Assembly: GCA_965205385.1 (NCBI GenBank)
Contig: CBDBGS010000007.1
Coordinates: 806,001-870,000, forward strand
DNA: 64,000 nucleotides
Origin: CATOSP01 sp965205385
Lineage (GTDB): Bacteria; Chloroflexota; Dehalococcoidia; Lucifugimonadales; UBA3495
Reading direction: 5' to 3'
In this document: positions 26,036 to 34,662 of the stretch, one piece after another
Layout: every line of letters starts with the position of its first letter
Numbering within the stretch: the stretch's first letter is position 1
Notes under the pieces: generated by a model
Databases searched by the model: none
Seen by the model: the letters and a program-made list of their open reading frames with translations, nothing else
Told to the model about the DNA's origin: nothing
Translations under genes and position numbers: made by a program

Positions 26036-27277
26036 ATGACCATGACTCGCGAAAAAGCCGGACCGAAAGACACGCTGGCGGCCCATTCAAACTCGGCAAT
26101 CGAAGCCTCAAGAGAAGAGCTGTTTACACTCTCTCGGGATGTCCACGCACACCCTGAGTTGAACTACCAGGAGTATTACTCATCCGACGTCTTGGCCGGG
26201 TTCCTTGAAAAGCAGCTCCTCCAGGTGGAACGGGGCATCGGCGGTGTGGAAACCGCGTTTCGGGCCACGATTCCCGGCGGGGCGGGCGATGGTCCAACAA
26301 TCGCGATCCTCGCCGAGTACGACGCTCTACCGGAGATTGGTCACGGTTGCGGTCACAACCTCATAGCCATGGCGGCTATGGGCGCCGGGCTGGGCCTTCA
26401 GGCGAATGCTCAAAGGTTGCCCGGGCAAGTCGTGATCATCGGGACGCCCGCGGAAGAGGGTGGGGGCGGGAAGATACGCCTTTTGGAAGCGGGGGTGTTC
26501 GACGGCGTGGACGCCGCTCTTTCGTCCCATCCGTTCTCCAACCGCACCATAATACCCACCGCCGCTCCCATGGGTGAAAGCTGGAGCTTGGCCATGGTGG
26601 GCTACCGCTACATGTACCACGGTAAGGCCGCTCATGCCGCCGCCGCGCCCGAGGCGGGGATCAACGCGCTAAACGCCGTTATCCACCTGTTCACGGGCAT
26701 TGACGCGTTGCGTCAGCACCTCCGGGACGATGTTCGCATTCATGGAGTGATCACCGACGGGGGTATGGCGCCCAACGTCGTGCCGGAATTCGCCGCCGCC
26801 AACTTCATGCTGCGTTGCCGGGACCGAAGTTACTTGAGCGACGTGGTGGTGGGAAAGGTGAAGCAGGTAGCGGAAGGAGCGGCGTCCATGACGGGAGCCC
26901 GTTTGGAGGTCGAGGAATTCTATCCCTTCTACGAGAACGTCCAGCCCAACGTAGTGTTGGCCCAGGCACTGCGAGCCAACGCCCAGACGCTGGGAATCAA
27001 GCTAGATGAGCCTGTTTCGGGACGTGCGGGGAGTGGCGCGTCCACGGATTTCGGCAACGTCAGTCAGGTGATGCCGGCATTCGAGTTGAGGTACGCGGTT
27101 AGCGAGGAACCCGTTCCATCCCATACTAGGGAGATGTGCGAGACCGCCGTCACCGGGCTGGCCCTCTCCAACGCTCTGTCAGTGGCCAAAGCGTTGAGCA
27201 TGACGGCATGTGACCTGCTGCTGGACCCACCATTGGTAGACGCCGCGAAGGCGGAGTTCGCCACCCGAAGTAGCTAG
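26036..27277 (+). CDS. M20 family amidohydrolase (AbgB-like)
   Basis: 413-residue metal-dependent amidohydrolase that cleaves an amide bond in N-acyl or p-aminobenzoyl-type amino acids. Seen: HPELNYQE near residue 39, AEYDALPEIGHGCGHNL with the metal-binding Cys-Gly-His, GTPAEEGGGGK with the paired catalytic Glu, SSHPF, then the dimerisation lid domain starting MYHGKAAHAAAAPEAGINAL, and the distal SGASTDFGNVS. These are the M20D features of AbgB and related peptidases. AGGAGA precedes the ATG. It stands alone and converges with the amine oxidase. Confidence 0.92.
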   Translation: MTMTREKAGPKDTLAAHSNSAIEASREELFTLSRDVHAHPELNYQEYYSSDVLAGFLEKQLLQVERGIGGVETAFRATIPGGAGDGPTIAILAEYDALPEIGHGCGHNLIAMAAMGAGLGLQANAQRLPGQVVIIGTPAEEGGGGKIRLLEAGVFDGVDAALSSHPFSNRTIIPTAAPMGESWSLAMVGYRYMYHGKAAHAAAAPEAGINALNAVIHLFTGIDALRQHLRDDVRIHGVITDGGMAPNVVPEFAAANFMLRCRDRSYLSDVVVGKVKQVAEGAASMTGARLEVEEFYPFYENVQPNVVLAQALRANAQTLGIKLDEPVSGRAGSGASTDFGNVSQVMPAFELRYAVSEEPVPSHTREMCETAVTGLALSNALSVAKALSMTACDLLLDPPLVDAAKAEFATRSS

Positions 27278-27396
27278 TTGGTGTGAATAGCTGACACGCC
27301 AAAAATTTCGACCGCCGCCTGCCCTCAAAGCGGGAAGTCTCCCACCTCGATATGGCTAGCGGCGTCGCGTGAGACCTCCAGACTACTGAGCCTGAA

Positions 27397-29385
27397 TCAG
27401 GTATGACAATGGCCGTTGGCGTGATCCGAAGGCGGCACGTCCAAAGCCGGGTTCCGGTCGAAGAAACCCACGGGCATGAGCTTGAAGCCCGTGTACATCG
27501 CTGGCATTACCGGCCAGTCCTCGGGCCTGGGAACGTGGTGGCTGCCAAAAGTATACCAGACCACGATATCGGTGTTTTCTACGCCTCTGTCAGACTTTGT
27601 CCATTCCGGCAGTCCCGACCCTCCGGGGTGTTGATTTGGATATGGACCGGTGGGGGCCATTTCATCGGGGTGATACGGGGTGACCCACAGGTGTTTATTC
27701 ATGAAGCCGGCCCGCTTCGAAACGCTGGCCTCCGGGTCCGCAAAGGGTAGGATGTTGTCGCCGGGGACCAGTTTGTAGCTTACGGGCTGGCCGATATAGT
27801 TGTGGGTCGAAGGATTGGAGACCAGCCAATACCGGCCAGCCATCGGATCTACGGTGCGCTGGGCTTGGGACTCGGTGCCAAGAAGGGTCTTCTCAGCGTA
27901 GAACGCGTTTCCCTGGGGATTGCCGGGCCCAATTGGTCCAGCCTTGGTATTGACCTCGTAGACCGTATTGTTGGGTCCGTCTACGGCCATGTCCAAGCGC
28001 ACATTGAAAAAGTGCTGGTGGATATGCGCGCCCAACTGCGGGGCGATCAACGAGCCATACTTGGGCAATTCGCCAGGAGCCAAGGCCATGTTATTCACGA
28101 CGCCGGTTAACTTCACCTCGAACTCGATAGTCCCATCCTGGTACAAATACCAGAAAAAGCCGTACTCATAGTTGCCGACTGTCGCGATGAACGAAATCAC
28201 CAAGCGCCTGGAACGGCGCACTTCAGCCTGACCGGTCCGCCAATCGGTATGTTTCCAGAGGATCCCAAAGTCTTCTTCGTGCAAACAGACGGCATTTGAA
28301 ATTTCCACCGCCTCGCCGCGGCTGTTGTTCAGGACGGCATCGAAATAGTGGATATGGCCGAGACAGTCACATCCCAATGTCAATGAGTTGGCCAGGCTAC
28401 CAATTCCAGCTTCCCCTACATCGAAGGCGTTCTTCCGGAAGTTGTTCTCCGCAGGGTCGCCGTAGGGCACCACCAGTTCGGACAGAGAAGCCCGGTAGAT
28501 GATGGGGCGTTTCCGGCCCTGGTCTCCACCAGGGCGGACAGCACCGTCATAGCTTATGGTGTGTAGGACCAGTCCTTCCCGCCGGGTGAATCCAACCCTG
28601 AACTCCCATTTTTGCCACGAGACTCGGTTTCCTTCCACAGTAAAACTGGGGCCTTCCGGTTGGATGATGTCCAGCGGTTTCAAGCCGGTGCGGAAATCAT
28701 GGACAAATTCGGCGGCGTAGTTGCCGTCATCGGGCGGCATGGCGACCACCCCGTGGTCCTCGATCTTGATGACTTCCATCTTATTGAGATCCACGACCGC
28801 GATCACACCCTCGATAGGGCGCGCATACCCATTGTCGGTTGGGCTGGCGCGGAGCCAGCTACGGGCGAAGGAAAGGCGAAGGCCGTTTTCCTCATCGACG
28901 CCATAGTTGCCCGCGGGCCATGGGTCTACCATGACCAGGCTGGTGTCGGTGATCCCTCGCTTTTCCAACGCGGCCCGAAAACCGGGGCTTTCCTTAACAG
29001 CCCGCTCACACTCGAAGAACTCGTCCATCATCAATCTTGGCTGCACGTCCGGGATATGGGTCCACGACTTTAGGGCTTCCTCGTCCAGGGACACCACAGC
29101 CTCGTAGGTGGAGCCGGTGTCATTGTCCAGCAGAATGATAAAGGCTTCCCGGCCAATGGGGTCGTTGCCGTTGGGGACGATCCCTTTGGAGTCGCCGCCG
29201 TTGGAATTGAGTACGTTCTCTTTCGGCGGCTCGTTGAGCACGACGGACTCGAATCTGACTTTCCCCCCCAGCTCACGTTGGGCTCGGAGAATGGCTACGG
29301 CACTCTCGATCTCGCTGGAGCTGAGGGGGTCAAGGGGATGTGCGGATGGAGACTGAACCCGGTTGGACGCGTCAACGGTTGCCAT
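27397..29385 (-). CDS. Copper-containing primary amine oxidase
   Basis: Oxidises primary amines to aldehydes, ammonia and H2O2 with copper and a self-made topaquinone. The cofactor tyrosine is in TVGNYEYGFFW (the N-Y-[DE] motif), the catalytic aspartate in HYFDAVLNNSRG, two copper histidines in GAHIHQHFFNVRLD, and the third in the C-terminal GSHHVPRPEDWPVM segment. 662 residues from ATG 29385, which has AGGAGG 7 nt upstream; an upstream in-frame start at 29463 is less likely. All active-site residues are present, so the enzyme should be active. It would supply carbon and nitrogen from environmental amines (inference). Confidence 0.94.
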   Translation of the reverse strand: MATVDASNRVQSPSAHPLDPLSSSEIESAVAILRAQRELGGKVRFESVVLNEPPKENVLNSNGGDSKGIVPNGNDPIGREAFIILLDNDTGSTYEAVVSLDEEALKSWTHIPDVQPRLMMDEFFECERAVKESPGFRAALEKRGITDTSLVMVDPWPAGNYGVDEENGLRLSFARSWLRASPTDNGYARPIEGVIAVVDLNKMEVIKIEDHGVVAMPPDDGNYAAEFVHDFRTGLKPLDIIQPEGPSFTVEGNRVSWQKWEFRVGFTRREGLVLHTISYDGAVRPGGDQGRKRPIIYRASLSELVVPYGDPAENNFRKNAFDVGEAGIGSLANSLTLGCDCLGHIHYFDAVLNNSRGEAVEISNAVCLHEEDFGILWKHTDWRTGQAEVRRSRRLVISFIATVGNYEYGFFWYLYQDGTIEFEVKLTGVVNNMALAPGELPKYGSLIAPQLGAHIHQHFFNVRLDMAVDGPNNTVYEVNTKAGPIGPGNPQGNAFYAEKTLLGTESQAQRTVDPMAGRYWLVSNPSTHNYIGQPVSYKLVPGDNILPFADPEASVSKRAGFMNKHLWVTPYHPDEMAPTGPYPNQHPGGSGLPEWTKSDRGVENTDIVVWYTFGSHHVPRPEDWPVMPAMYTGFKLMPVGFFDRNPALDVPPSDHANGHCHT

Positions 29386-29530
29386 GGCGGACCTCCTGTT
29401 TCCCAACCTTCTGGAATCCAATGCCGTTACCCAGCGTGGGATTCCCGGTGAAGTATAGGTCAAGTTGGCCGACCGTAACAGGCTGGTTGGTGGACCCTAC
29501 TCACTAACCGTTGGAGTAGGGTCACTGACT

Positions 29531-29854
29531 TTACGGGGCTGGCAGGTCAAATTCGTGGGGCATGGCCCAGGGGAGGAGGGCGCGGAGAAGTGGTTTGAGG
29601 ACAGGCATCTCTCCGTTGTTGCGGCATTCATTTAGGTAACGGCTAGCTGAGGTGAAGGTGGAGAGACGGTAACCTGCTTTGACGACCCGTTGGATGAAGG
29701 GTTGGGCGTCCGGCAGGGGCTCCTTTTCGATCACGGCGCAGGACCAGTCGTCGCACAGTTCCTGGGACATGCGTTGGATGGCGACTTGTGCCAGTGGGCG
29801 GGCTAGTTTACGCTGGAGTCGGCGGATTTCGGACTTTATTTGGCCGAGAGTCAT
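29531..29854 (-). CDS. Hypothetical protein of HTH cassette
   Basis: 107-residue protein without a named domain: a basic helical start (GQIKSEIRRLQRKLARPL), then IQRMSQELCDDWSCAVI, and a mostly hydrophobic C-terminal part ending in a Pro/Asp tail. It begins 11 nt after the HTH gene upstream and is surely its operon partner. No membrane segment, no catalytic motif. Possibly an accessory protein of a mobile or phage-related unit. Confidence 0.6.
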   Translation of the reverse strand: MTLGQIKSEIRRLQRKLARPLAQVAIQRMSQELCDDWSCAVIEKEPLPDAQPFIQRVVKAGYRLSTFTSASRYLNECRNNGEMPVLKPLLRALLPWAMPHEFDLPAP

Positions 29855-29865
29855 AGAGGTTTCTC

Positions 29866-30261
29866 CTAATGGTTTTTGATGTAGAGGGCGTCAGTGAGGG
29901 CCTGGACATCGTCGCCGAGTTTTCGGAGTTCGTTTAGTTTAGCGGAGCAGCTTAGGGCTGTACGGATAGCCCGGAGGCGGACATCCGGGTTTGGAGATTC
30001 CATCAGTTCACCAAGGGCGCGGACGGCTTGGAGCGTGAGGCCCTGGAGTTGGACGCAGGCTAGTTCGGTTGTTTGTTGGTGGAACTGGGCGAGTCCGGCG
30101 CGGAATTCCTCGTCCTTGAGCCAGCGGTGCAAGGTACGGCGGTCCACCTTGGAGAGGCGAGCGGCTTCAGATATGGAGGTGGCTGAGCCGAGTATGGGAA
30201 GGGCTTTTCGCTGGCGGGCGGAGAGGTTGGAGTTTTTTTGTTTTGAGTCAGACTGGGACAT
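29866..30261 (-). CDS. Helix-turn-helix protein, terminase small subunit-like
   Basis: 131 residues with a helix-turn-helix near residues 20-50 (RKALPILGSATSISEAARLSKVDRRTLHRWLKDEEF), as in phage phBC6A51-type HTH and terminase small subunits, then a long helical tail (ELMESPNPDVRLRAIRTALSCSAKLNEL). No phage structural genes are nearby. Together with the 29531-29854 gene it forms a compact two-gene cassette, flanked by a dispersed repeat on its upstream side. Function unknown; DNA binding is likely. Confidence 0.7.
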   Translation of the reverse strand: MSQSDSKQKNSNLSARQRKALPILGSATSISEAARLSKVDRRTLHRWLKDEEFRAGLAQFHQQTTELACVQLQGLTLQAVRALGELMESPNPDVRLRAIRTALSCSAKLNELRKLGDDVQALTDALYIKNH

Positions 30262-30564
30262 TTAGGGACATGGGCCTCCTTAGATGGAATGGGGGATTGG
30301 GTCCCCGGCTGATGTTGGGTGATATCGAGTGAAATTGATGGTAGAGAGGTGCAATCCGGAATGGGAAGGGGGAAATGTCAGTTGGAGGGGGAGGCGGTAG
30401 CTCGCGGGGTTTTGGTTTAGGGCGATCGCGGAGGTCCTTCGGTCCTGGCAGACCCGTCAAGTGACTTGGCAGATCGTAGAGCCTGGAAGCCGGTCTTCGC
30501 CGGGGTGACGGGGATTAGGCTTAATGCGATTGTCCTGGATTGGGGCAGGGCCTTTCAATTCTGG

Positions 30565-30757
30565 GCGCCGCCGATCAGTACCGTACCGGTCAAGACCGCC
30601 GGGGCCGCCGAAGTCATTGTGTTACTGGAAAGAGAATCGCCCTTACGAGCAGTGGCATGGAACTGGTCTAATTATTCACGATTCTCGGCAACTCAGACCC
30701 GAGCAGGGAGAAATCCCCCTTTATCCCCCTTTTGCGAAAGGGGGAGATTGGCGTTGT
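30565..30757 (-). repeat. Dispersed repeat, copy B
   Basis: Inverted copy of 6598-6825. Aligned landmarks are GTACCGTACCGGTC, CTGGAAAGAGA, TAATTATTCACGATTCTCGG, AGACCCGAGCAGGGAG and the G-run hairpin AAATCCCCCTTTATCCCCCT / GCGAAAGGGGG. Two copies in opposite orientation 24 kb apart imply a mobile or recombining repeat family with more copies in the genome. Confidence 0.65.
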
Positions 30758-30820
30758 GGGCCGAAGTTCGATTTGCGAAAGGGGAGATTGGGGTTGAGGG
30801 CCGAGATTCGTTTTGCGAAA
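30731..30820 (+). repeat. Tandem repeat, about 41-bp unit
   Basis: TTTGCGAAAGG starts at 30731, 30772 and 30812, followed each time by GGAGATTGG-type and GGGCCGA-type sequence. Two full units and a partial third are present, extending the end of dispersed repeat copy B. Confidence 0.6.
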
Positions 30821-30970
30821 GGAGGAGTGCAATGCCGTGAGCCAACTATTGAAAGACCCTGTGAAAGACCCTGGCCAAAGGACCGGGGGCCGGGCGGTTT
30901 TACTATGTCTTTATTGGTGAAGTGATTCCCCGCGGGTCCGAACTCGCCCTACTTGGGCCGTGAGGCACCC

Positions 30971-31744
30971 TCACACCTCCACCGGATTGGCGCTGTCCAT
31001 CCACTCGGCGTAGGAGCCGTCGTAGAGGCGGACGTTGTAGCCGGCTTGTTTCATGGCCAGGTAGGTGAGAGAGGCGCGGACGCCGCTGCGGCAGTAGGCG
31101 ACCACAGGGTCCTGGGGGGTTATGCCGGCGTCAGCTAGGCGTTGGCTAAGCACGGTGGAATCGATGAGCAAGTTGCCATCGGAGCTGGCGGCTTCGGAGT
31201 GGGGCAGGTTGACCGCGCCGGGGATATGACCGGGGCGGTGGTCCGTCTCCACTTCGCCCCGGAATTCCTCGGGTGTGCGGGTGTCGAGAAGTTTGGCGGC
31301 TCCTGGACTGGACACATCGTTCAGGGTAGCACGGACGGACGGGTTAAGGCGCAACGTAAAGGGCTTTGCCGCGCCGGAGACAGGGCGGTAAAGGACTTCG
31401 CGGCCCTGCTCCTTCCACGACTCGTACCGCAGGTCCATGACGTGGACGTCGTTTCGCCCCAGGTATTCCAACACCCAGGCGGCCATAGCGGCGTTCCGGC
31501 CGTCTTGATGGTCGTATAGGACCGGGGTCACGTCGTCGCCCAAGCCTGCCCCGGCGAAGGCGGCGGCGAGCTGGTCCGCCGACCCCAGACGTCCGTCTTC
31601 GCCCTGCAGCTTCTTGAAAGGGACGCTGACCGCCCCTTTCAGGTGACCCATCAAGTAGCGCATGGCCGACCGGGGGTCAATTATCAAGTAACCAGGTTGT
31701 CCTATACGCTCAGATACCCAGTCGGCGGAGACAAAGGTGGACAT
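30971..31744 (-). CDS. Two-domain rhodanese sulfurtransferase
   Basis: 257 residues forming two rhodanese domains, the layout of thiosulfate or 3-mercaptopyruvate sulfurtransferases. The C-terminal domain has the active-site loop with Cys218 in AYCRSGVRASLTYLA; the N-terminal domain is inactive, with Asp78 at the matching position (YDHQDGRNA). The loop CRSGVRA is closer to thiosulfate-type than to CG[SA]GVT mercaptopyruvate-type enzymes. Its ATG overlaps the TAA of the OsmC gene by one base (TAATG), indicating translational coupling. Likely role: sulfane-sulfur transfer during thiol or sulfide detoxification. Confidence 0.92.
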   Translation of the reverse strand: MSTFVSADWVSERIGQPGYLIIDPRSAMRYLMGHLKGAVSVPFKKLQGEDGRLGSADQLAAAFAGAGLGDDVTPVLYDHQDGRNAAMAAWVLEYLGRNDVHVMDLRYESWKEQGREVLYRPVSGAAKPFTLRLNPSVRATLNDVSSPGAAKLLDTRTPEEFRGEVETDHRPGHIPGAVNLPHSEAASSDGNLLIDSTVLSQRLADAGITPQDPVVAYCRSGVRASLTYLAMKQAGYNVRLYDGSYAEWMDSANPVEV

Positions 31745-32277
31745 TAGCCGACCATTTCGAAGTCGGTCTCAACCGAGGTGGGGTGGGCGACTGACTGGGT
31801 GACCGGGGAGCCCTCCACGGCCAGACGCCAGATCTCCCGCAGGGTGTCTTCGTCGGCGTCGGCCCGCACGAAGCACTTGGCGGATATCTTTCCATAACCC
31901 GGGTTGCCCTCGTCTTCGACGCCGGCCCATTTGCGGATGTTATCGAAATACCCTTCAACCGCGATTTCCAGGTCGTGGATGCGAACGCCCTGTTTGGTGG
32001 CGTTGACCACGAAACCGACGGTCATGCAACTGCCGATGGCGGACAGCAATTGTTCATGGGCGCTGGCGGCGACGTCGGTGGCGGTCAGGTCACCGGGTTC
32101 GTCCATGTCGACCTGGTGGTTGCGCATGTATGCGCGCGCCCGCATTCCATCCTGCCAGACTACCCGAGACTTCCAGGGTCCGGTTACCGCGTTGAACACA
32201 TCCGGGTCCCGGAAGGAGTTAAGCACTTCGGTCAGTTTCTCTCGTGGCAGCCCATTGAGGTTACCTTCTTGCGTCAT
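31744..32277 (-). CDS. OsmC-family protein
   Basis: 177-residue OsmC-fold protein. Family peroxidases use two cysteines; here Cys84 is present in SAHEQLLSAIGSCMTVGF with the catalytic Glu75, but the second site reads EGSPVTQSVAHP, with serine where resolving cysteine is usual (C-P-V). It may therefore be a one-cysteine thiol peroxidase or sulfur-handling relative. It is in the middle of an apparent operon: MetE-like gene, OsmC, rhodanese, with a one-base overlap to the latter. Context suggests organic sulfur or hydroperoxide metabolism. Confidence 0.9.
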   Translation of the reverse strand: MTQEGNLNGLPREKLTEVLNSFRDPDVFNAVTGPWKSRVVWQDGMRARAYMRNHQVDMDEPGDLTATDVAASAHEQLLSAIGSCMTVGFVVNATKQGVRIHDLEIAVEGYFDNIRKWAGVEDEGNPGYGKISAKCFVRADADEDTLREIWRLAVEGSPVTQSVAHPTSVETDFEMVG

Positions 32278-32334
32278 GTCCAGCTCCTATTTGGTGTGTG
32301 GCGCTCGTTAAGCCAGGTGATCGATGCCCAAGGA

Positions 32335-33498
32335 TTACCGGTACTCGGCCCGCAGCTTTTCGGCGGCTTCCGCGATGACTTTCATCTTCTTGGCGGCCAT
32401 GTCATGGGTATTGACGTTCCGTTCGGCAAAGGTGCCGAAGCCGCAGTCCGGGTTGAGGTATATCTTGTCGGGGTCGAAGTACTGCAACAATTCTTTCACC
32501 CGGTCGACGATCTGCTCCGCGGGTTCGATGTCGTCGGTGCGGGGATTGACGACCCCGAGTCCGATTTCCTTTTCGTTACTGTACTCCTTAAACACTTCCA
32601 TCTCGCCGGCGCGGGGGGTGGCGCACTCCAGGACCAGTTGGTCGATGTTCATTTGCGTCAAATAGGGGAGCATGGGCCCATAATTGCCGGTCAGGAGGAC
32701 TTCCTCTTTGCGGCTCCAGTTACCCCGGCAAATGTGGACCCCGGTCCTGATGCCTGTGATGCCCTCCAGGGTCTGGTTCATCAGGCGGACCGCCATTTCC
32801 AGTTCGTCGCTGGGGTCGCGGCGGTTGGGCAAGGCGGCGCACATGAAAGTTTCGGTGCTCTCTTCGCCGAACACCACCTGGCTGAGGATGGGTTCGTCCA
32901 ACTGGACAAAGTCGCATCCCTGGTCGCGCAGGGCGATGATCTCTTCGCGGAGAATGGCAACCACGTCTTTGGCCAGGTCTTCGGGATCAGGGTACACCCG
33001 GTCAGACAACCCCTCGAACCAACTGGAGCGGGTCAACATGTACGGCCCGGGGAGGGGGACTTTGATCTGCCGGTCGGTATGTTCCCGCATAAAGGCCAGC
33101 TCGTCGAGGGCCAGGCCATGTCGTTTGCCGATGCGGTCGATCACGATGGGGCTCTTGATGGCAAATGACGGCACGTCGAGAGCCCGCAACACCTCCTCCA
33201 TGCGGGCGCGGTCCCTGGAATAGTCCAACAACTCCGAGACCTTCATCAATTGCATTCCGGTGAGTTTGTCGACGGCGAAGGAGTAGAAATTGTCCCGGCG
33301 CTGCTCGCCGTCGCTAATGATATCCACCCCAGCATCTTCCTGTGCCCGGATGCAGGCCAAGACTTCACCGTCGGCGACGGCATTGAACTCGTCGAGGGTC
33401 ATTTCCCCGGCTTCTTTTCGGCGCAAGGCCCGCACTAAATCGGTGGAGCGGGGCCAACTTCCGACGACAGTGACCGGGAACAAGGGAGTATCCGGCAT
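32335..33498 (-). CDS. MetE C-terminal-like methyltransferase (UROD/MetE fold)
   Basis: 387 residues matching only the catalytic C-terminal barrel of cobalamin-independent methionine synthase, without its N-terminal half. Zinc ligands are visible: His and Cys in GVHICRGNW, a glutamate in the following LECATPRAGEME region and Cys in LNPDCGFGTF. VVGSWPRS at the start and FVQLDEPILS are typical. Such short forms transfer methyl groups from folate, corrinoid protein or methylated thiols, often to an unknown acceptor. GGAGG precedes the ATG. It leads the OsmC/rhodanese operon, hinting at methylated sulfur compounds as substrates (inference). Confidence 0.88.
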   Translation of the reverse strand: MPDTPLFPVTVVGSWPRSTDLVRALRRKEAGEMTLDEFNAVADGEVLACIRAQEDAGVDIISDGEQRRDNFYSFAVDKLTGMQLMKVSELLDYSRDRARMEEVLRALDVPSFAIKSPIVIDRIGKRHGLALDELAFMREHTDRQIKVPLPGPYMLTRSSWFEGLSDRVYPDPEDLAKDVVAILREEIIALRDQGCDFVQLDEPILSQVVFGEESTETFMCAALPNRRDPSDELEMAVRLMNQTLEGITGIRTGVHICRGNWSRKEEVLLTGNYGPMLPYLTQMNIDQLVLECATPRAGEMEVFKEYSNEKEIGLGVVNPRTDDIEPAEQIVDRVKELLQYFDPDKIYLNPDCGFGTFAERNVNTHDMAAKKMKVIAEAAEKLRAEYR

Positions 33499-33683
33499 TT
33501 GGTTTCCTCCTTGGGTTAGGCGTTGTCACGGCCGCGGCCCGCGCACACGCCACACGCTGTTTCTGGTGCATCTAATGTATCCAAAATCCGTGGCAAGCAC
33601 AAATGGAGTCCGCTGGTCCGAGCTTCGCGGGGCTGGGATATGATGTTACAGTTGAAGGACTTGTTCCCCTTTGGAGGAGTCTG

Positions 33684-34619
33684 ATGCGCATAGGTCTGTT
33701 CCCCGGCAGCGTCCCCGGGCAATTGAAGAGCTTGGAAGAAGTGATTGACCAGGTGGTCAAGGCGGAAAACGATGGGTTCGACGGCTATTGGACTCCTCAT
33801 CTTTCGGGGCGGGGATTCGATGCGTTGACCGTCTTGGCGCTGGCGGGCGGGCGGACCAGCCATATTGAACTTGGAACGGCGGTGGTTCCGACTTATCCGA
33901 GACATCCGACAGCCATAGCCCAACAAGCCATGACCGTGCAGGTTGCTTCGGGGGGCCGCCTAGCCCTGGGGATCGGCCCGTCGCACCGGCCCGCGGTGGA
34001 GGACTCTTGGGGGCTCTCCTATCACAGGGCGGCGTTGCATACTCGCGAGTACGTATCGGTGCTCAACCAGTTGGTAACCGATGGGGCGGCCAGCTATTCG
34101 GGGGAAATGTACCGCGTGGAGGCCCGGGCCGAGATGGCCGGGGTGTCACCCTTTCCGGTCCTGGTATCGGCCCTCGCGCCCGCGATGTTGCGAGTGGCGG
34201 GTGAACTTACCGGCGGGACGATCACCTGGATGTGCGGAATCAATACCATCGGCGACCATGTGGTCCCCCGGCTAAATCAGGCCGCGGAAAGGGCAGGGCG
34301 TCCTGCTCCCAGGGTATGCGCGGGGCTGCCGGTTGCGGTGACCAATGACAAGGCAACGGCATTCGAAGAGGCCGCCACCCTCTTCGGACGCTACGGCGGT
34401 CTGGTGAATTACCGCCGGATGCTAAACATCGAGTCGGTCGACGGCCCAGCGGACATAGCCGTCATCGGCGACGAGGATGAAGTCGCGAGCCAGATTCGCG
34501 CATTCGCGGAAGCTGGAACGACAGACTTCCTGGCCTCTCCCTTCCCGGTTGGCGACGAACCCGACGCCTCTTTGGCAAGGACAGAAAGTCTACTGGCTAG
34601 CCTGATAGGCAAGCTGTAA
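33684..34619 (+). CDS. LLM-class, probably F420-dependent oxidoreductase
   Basis: 311-residue luciferase-like TIM-barrel protein. Segments seen: MRIGLFPGSVPGQLKSLEEV, DGFDGYWTPHLSGRGFDALTVLALAG, IELGTAVVPTYPRHPTAIAQQAMTVQ and GGRLALGIGPSHRPAVEDSWG, all typical of the F420-dependent subgroup. GGAGGAG lies 4 nt before ATG 33684; an upstream start at 33603 would add an unlikely 27 residues. Probably reduces or dehydrogenates a small organic substrate with F420. Divergent from the MetE-like operon. Confidence 0.9.
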   Translation: MRIGLFPGSVPGQLKSLEEVIDQVVKAENDGFDGYWTPHLSGRGFDALTVLALAGGRTSHIELGTAVVPTYPRHPTAIAQQAMTVQVASGGRLALGIGPSHRPAVEDSWGLSYHRAALHTREYVSVLNQLVTDGAASYSGEMYRVEARAEMAGVSPFPVLVSALAPAMLRVAGELTGGTITWMCGINTIGDHVVPRLNQAAERAGRPAPRVCAGLPVAVTNDKATAFEEAATLFGRYGGLVNYRRMLNIESVDGPADIAVIGDEDEVASQIRAFAEAGTTDFLASPFPVGDEPDASLARTESLLASLIGKL

Positions 34620-34662
34620 CGTATATGGCCCTCCGAAAGGTCTAAAAGCTGACGCCGGAACT

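Larger units (their letters stand above)
30262..30970. other. Repeat-rich intergenic region
   Basis: No gene is supported in these 709 bases. They hold copy B of a dispersed repeat and a short tandem repeat (annotated separately). The plus-strand open frames here have the composition of repeat DNA and no recognisable protein sequence. Confidence 0.6.

Noticed and set aside
31975..33168. 397-codon plus-strand frame opposite the OsmC and MetE-like genes
   Set aside because: Antisense shadow of two well-supported genes.
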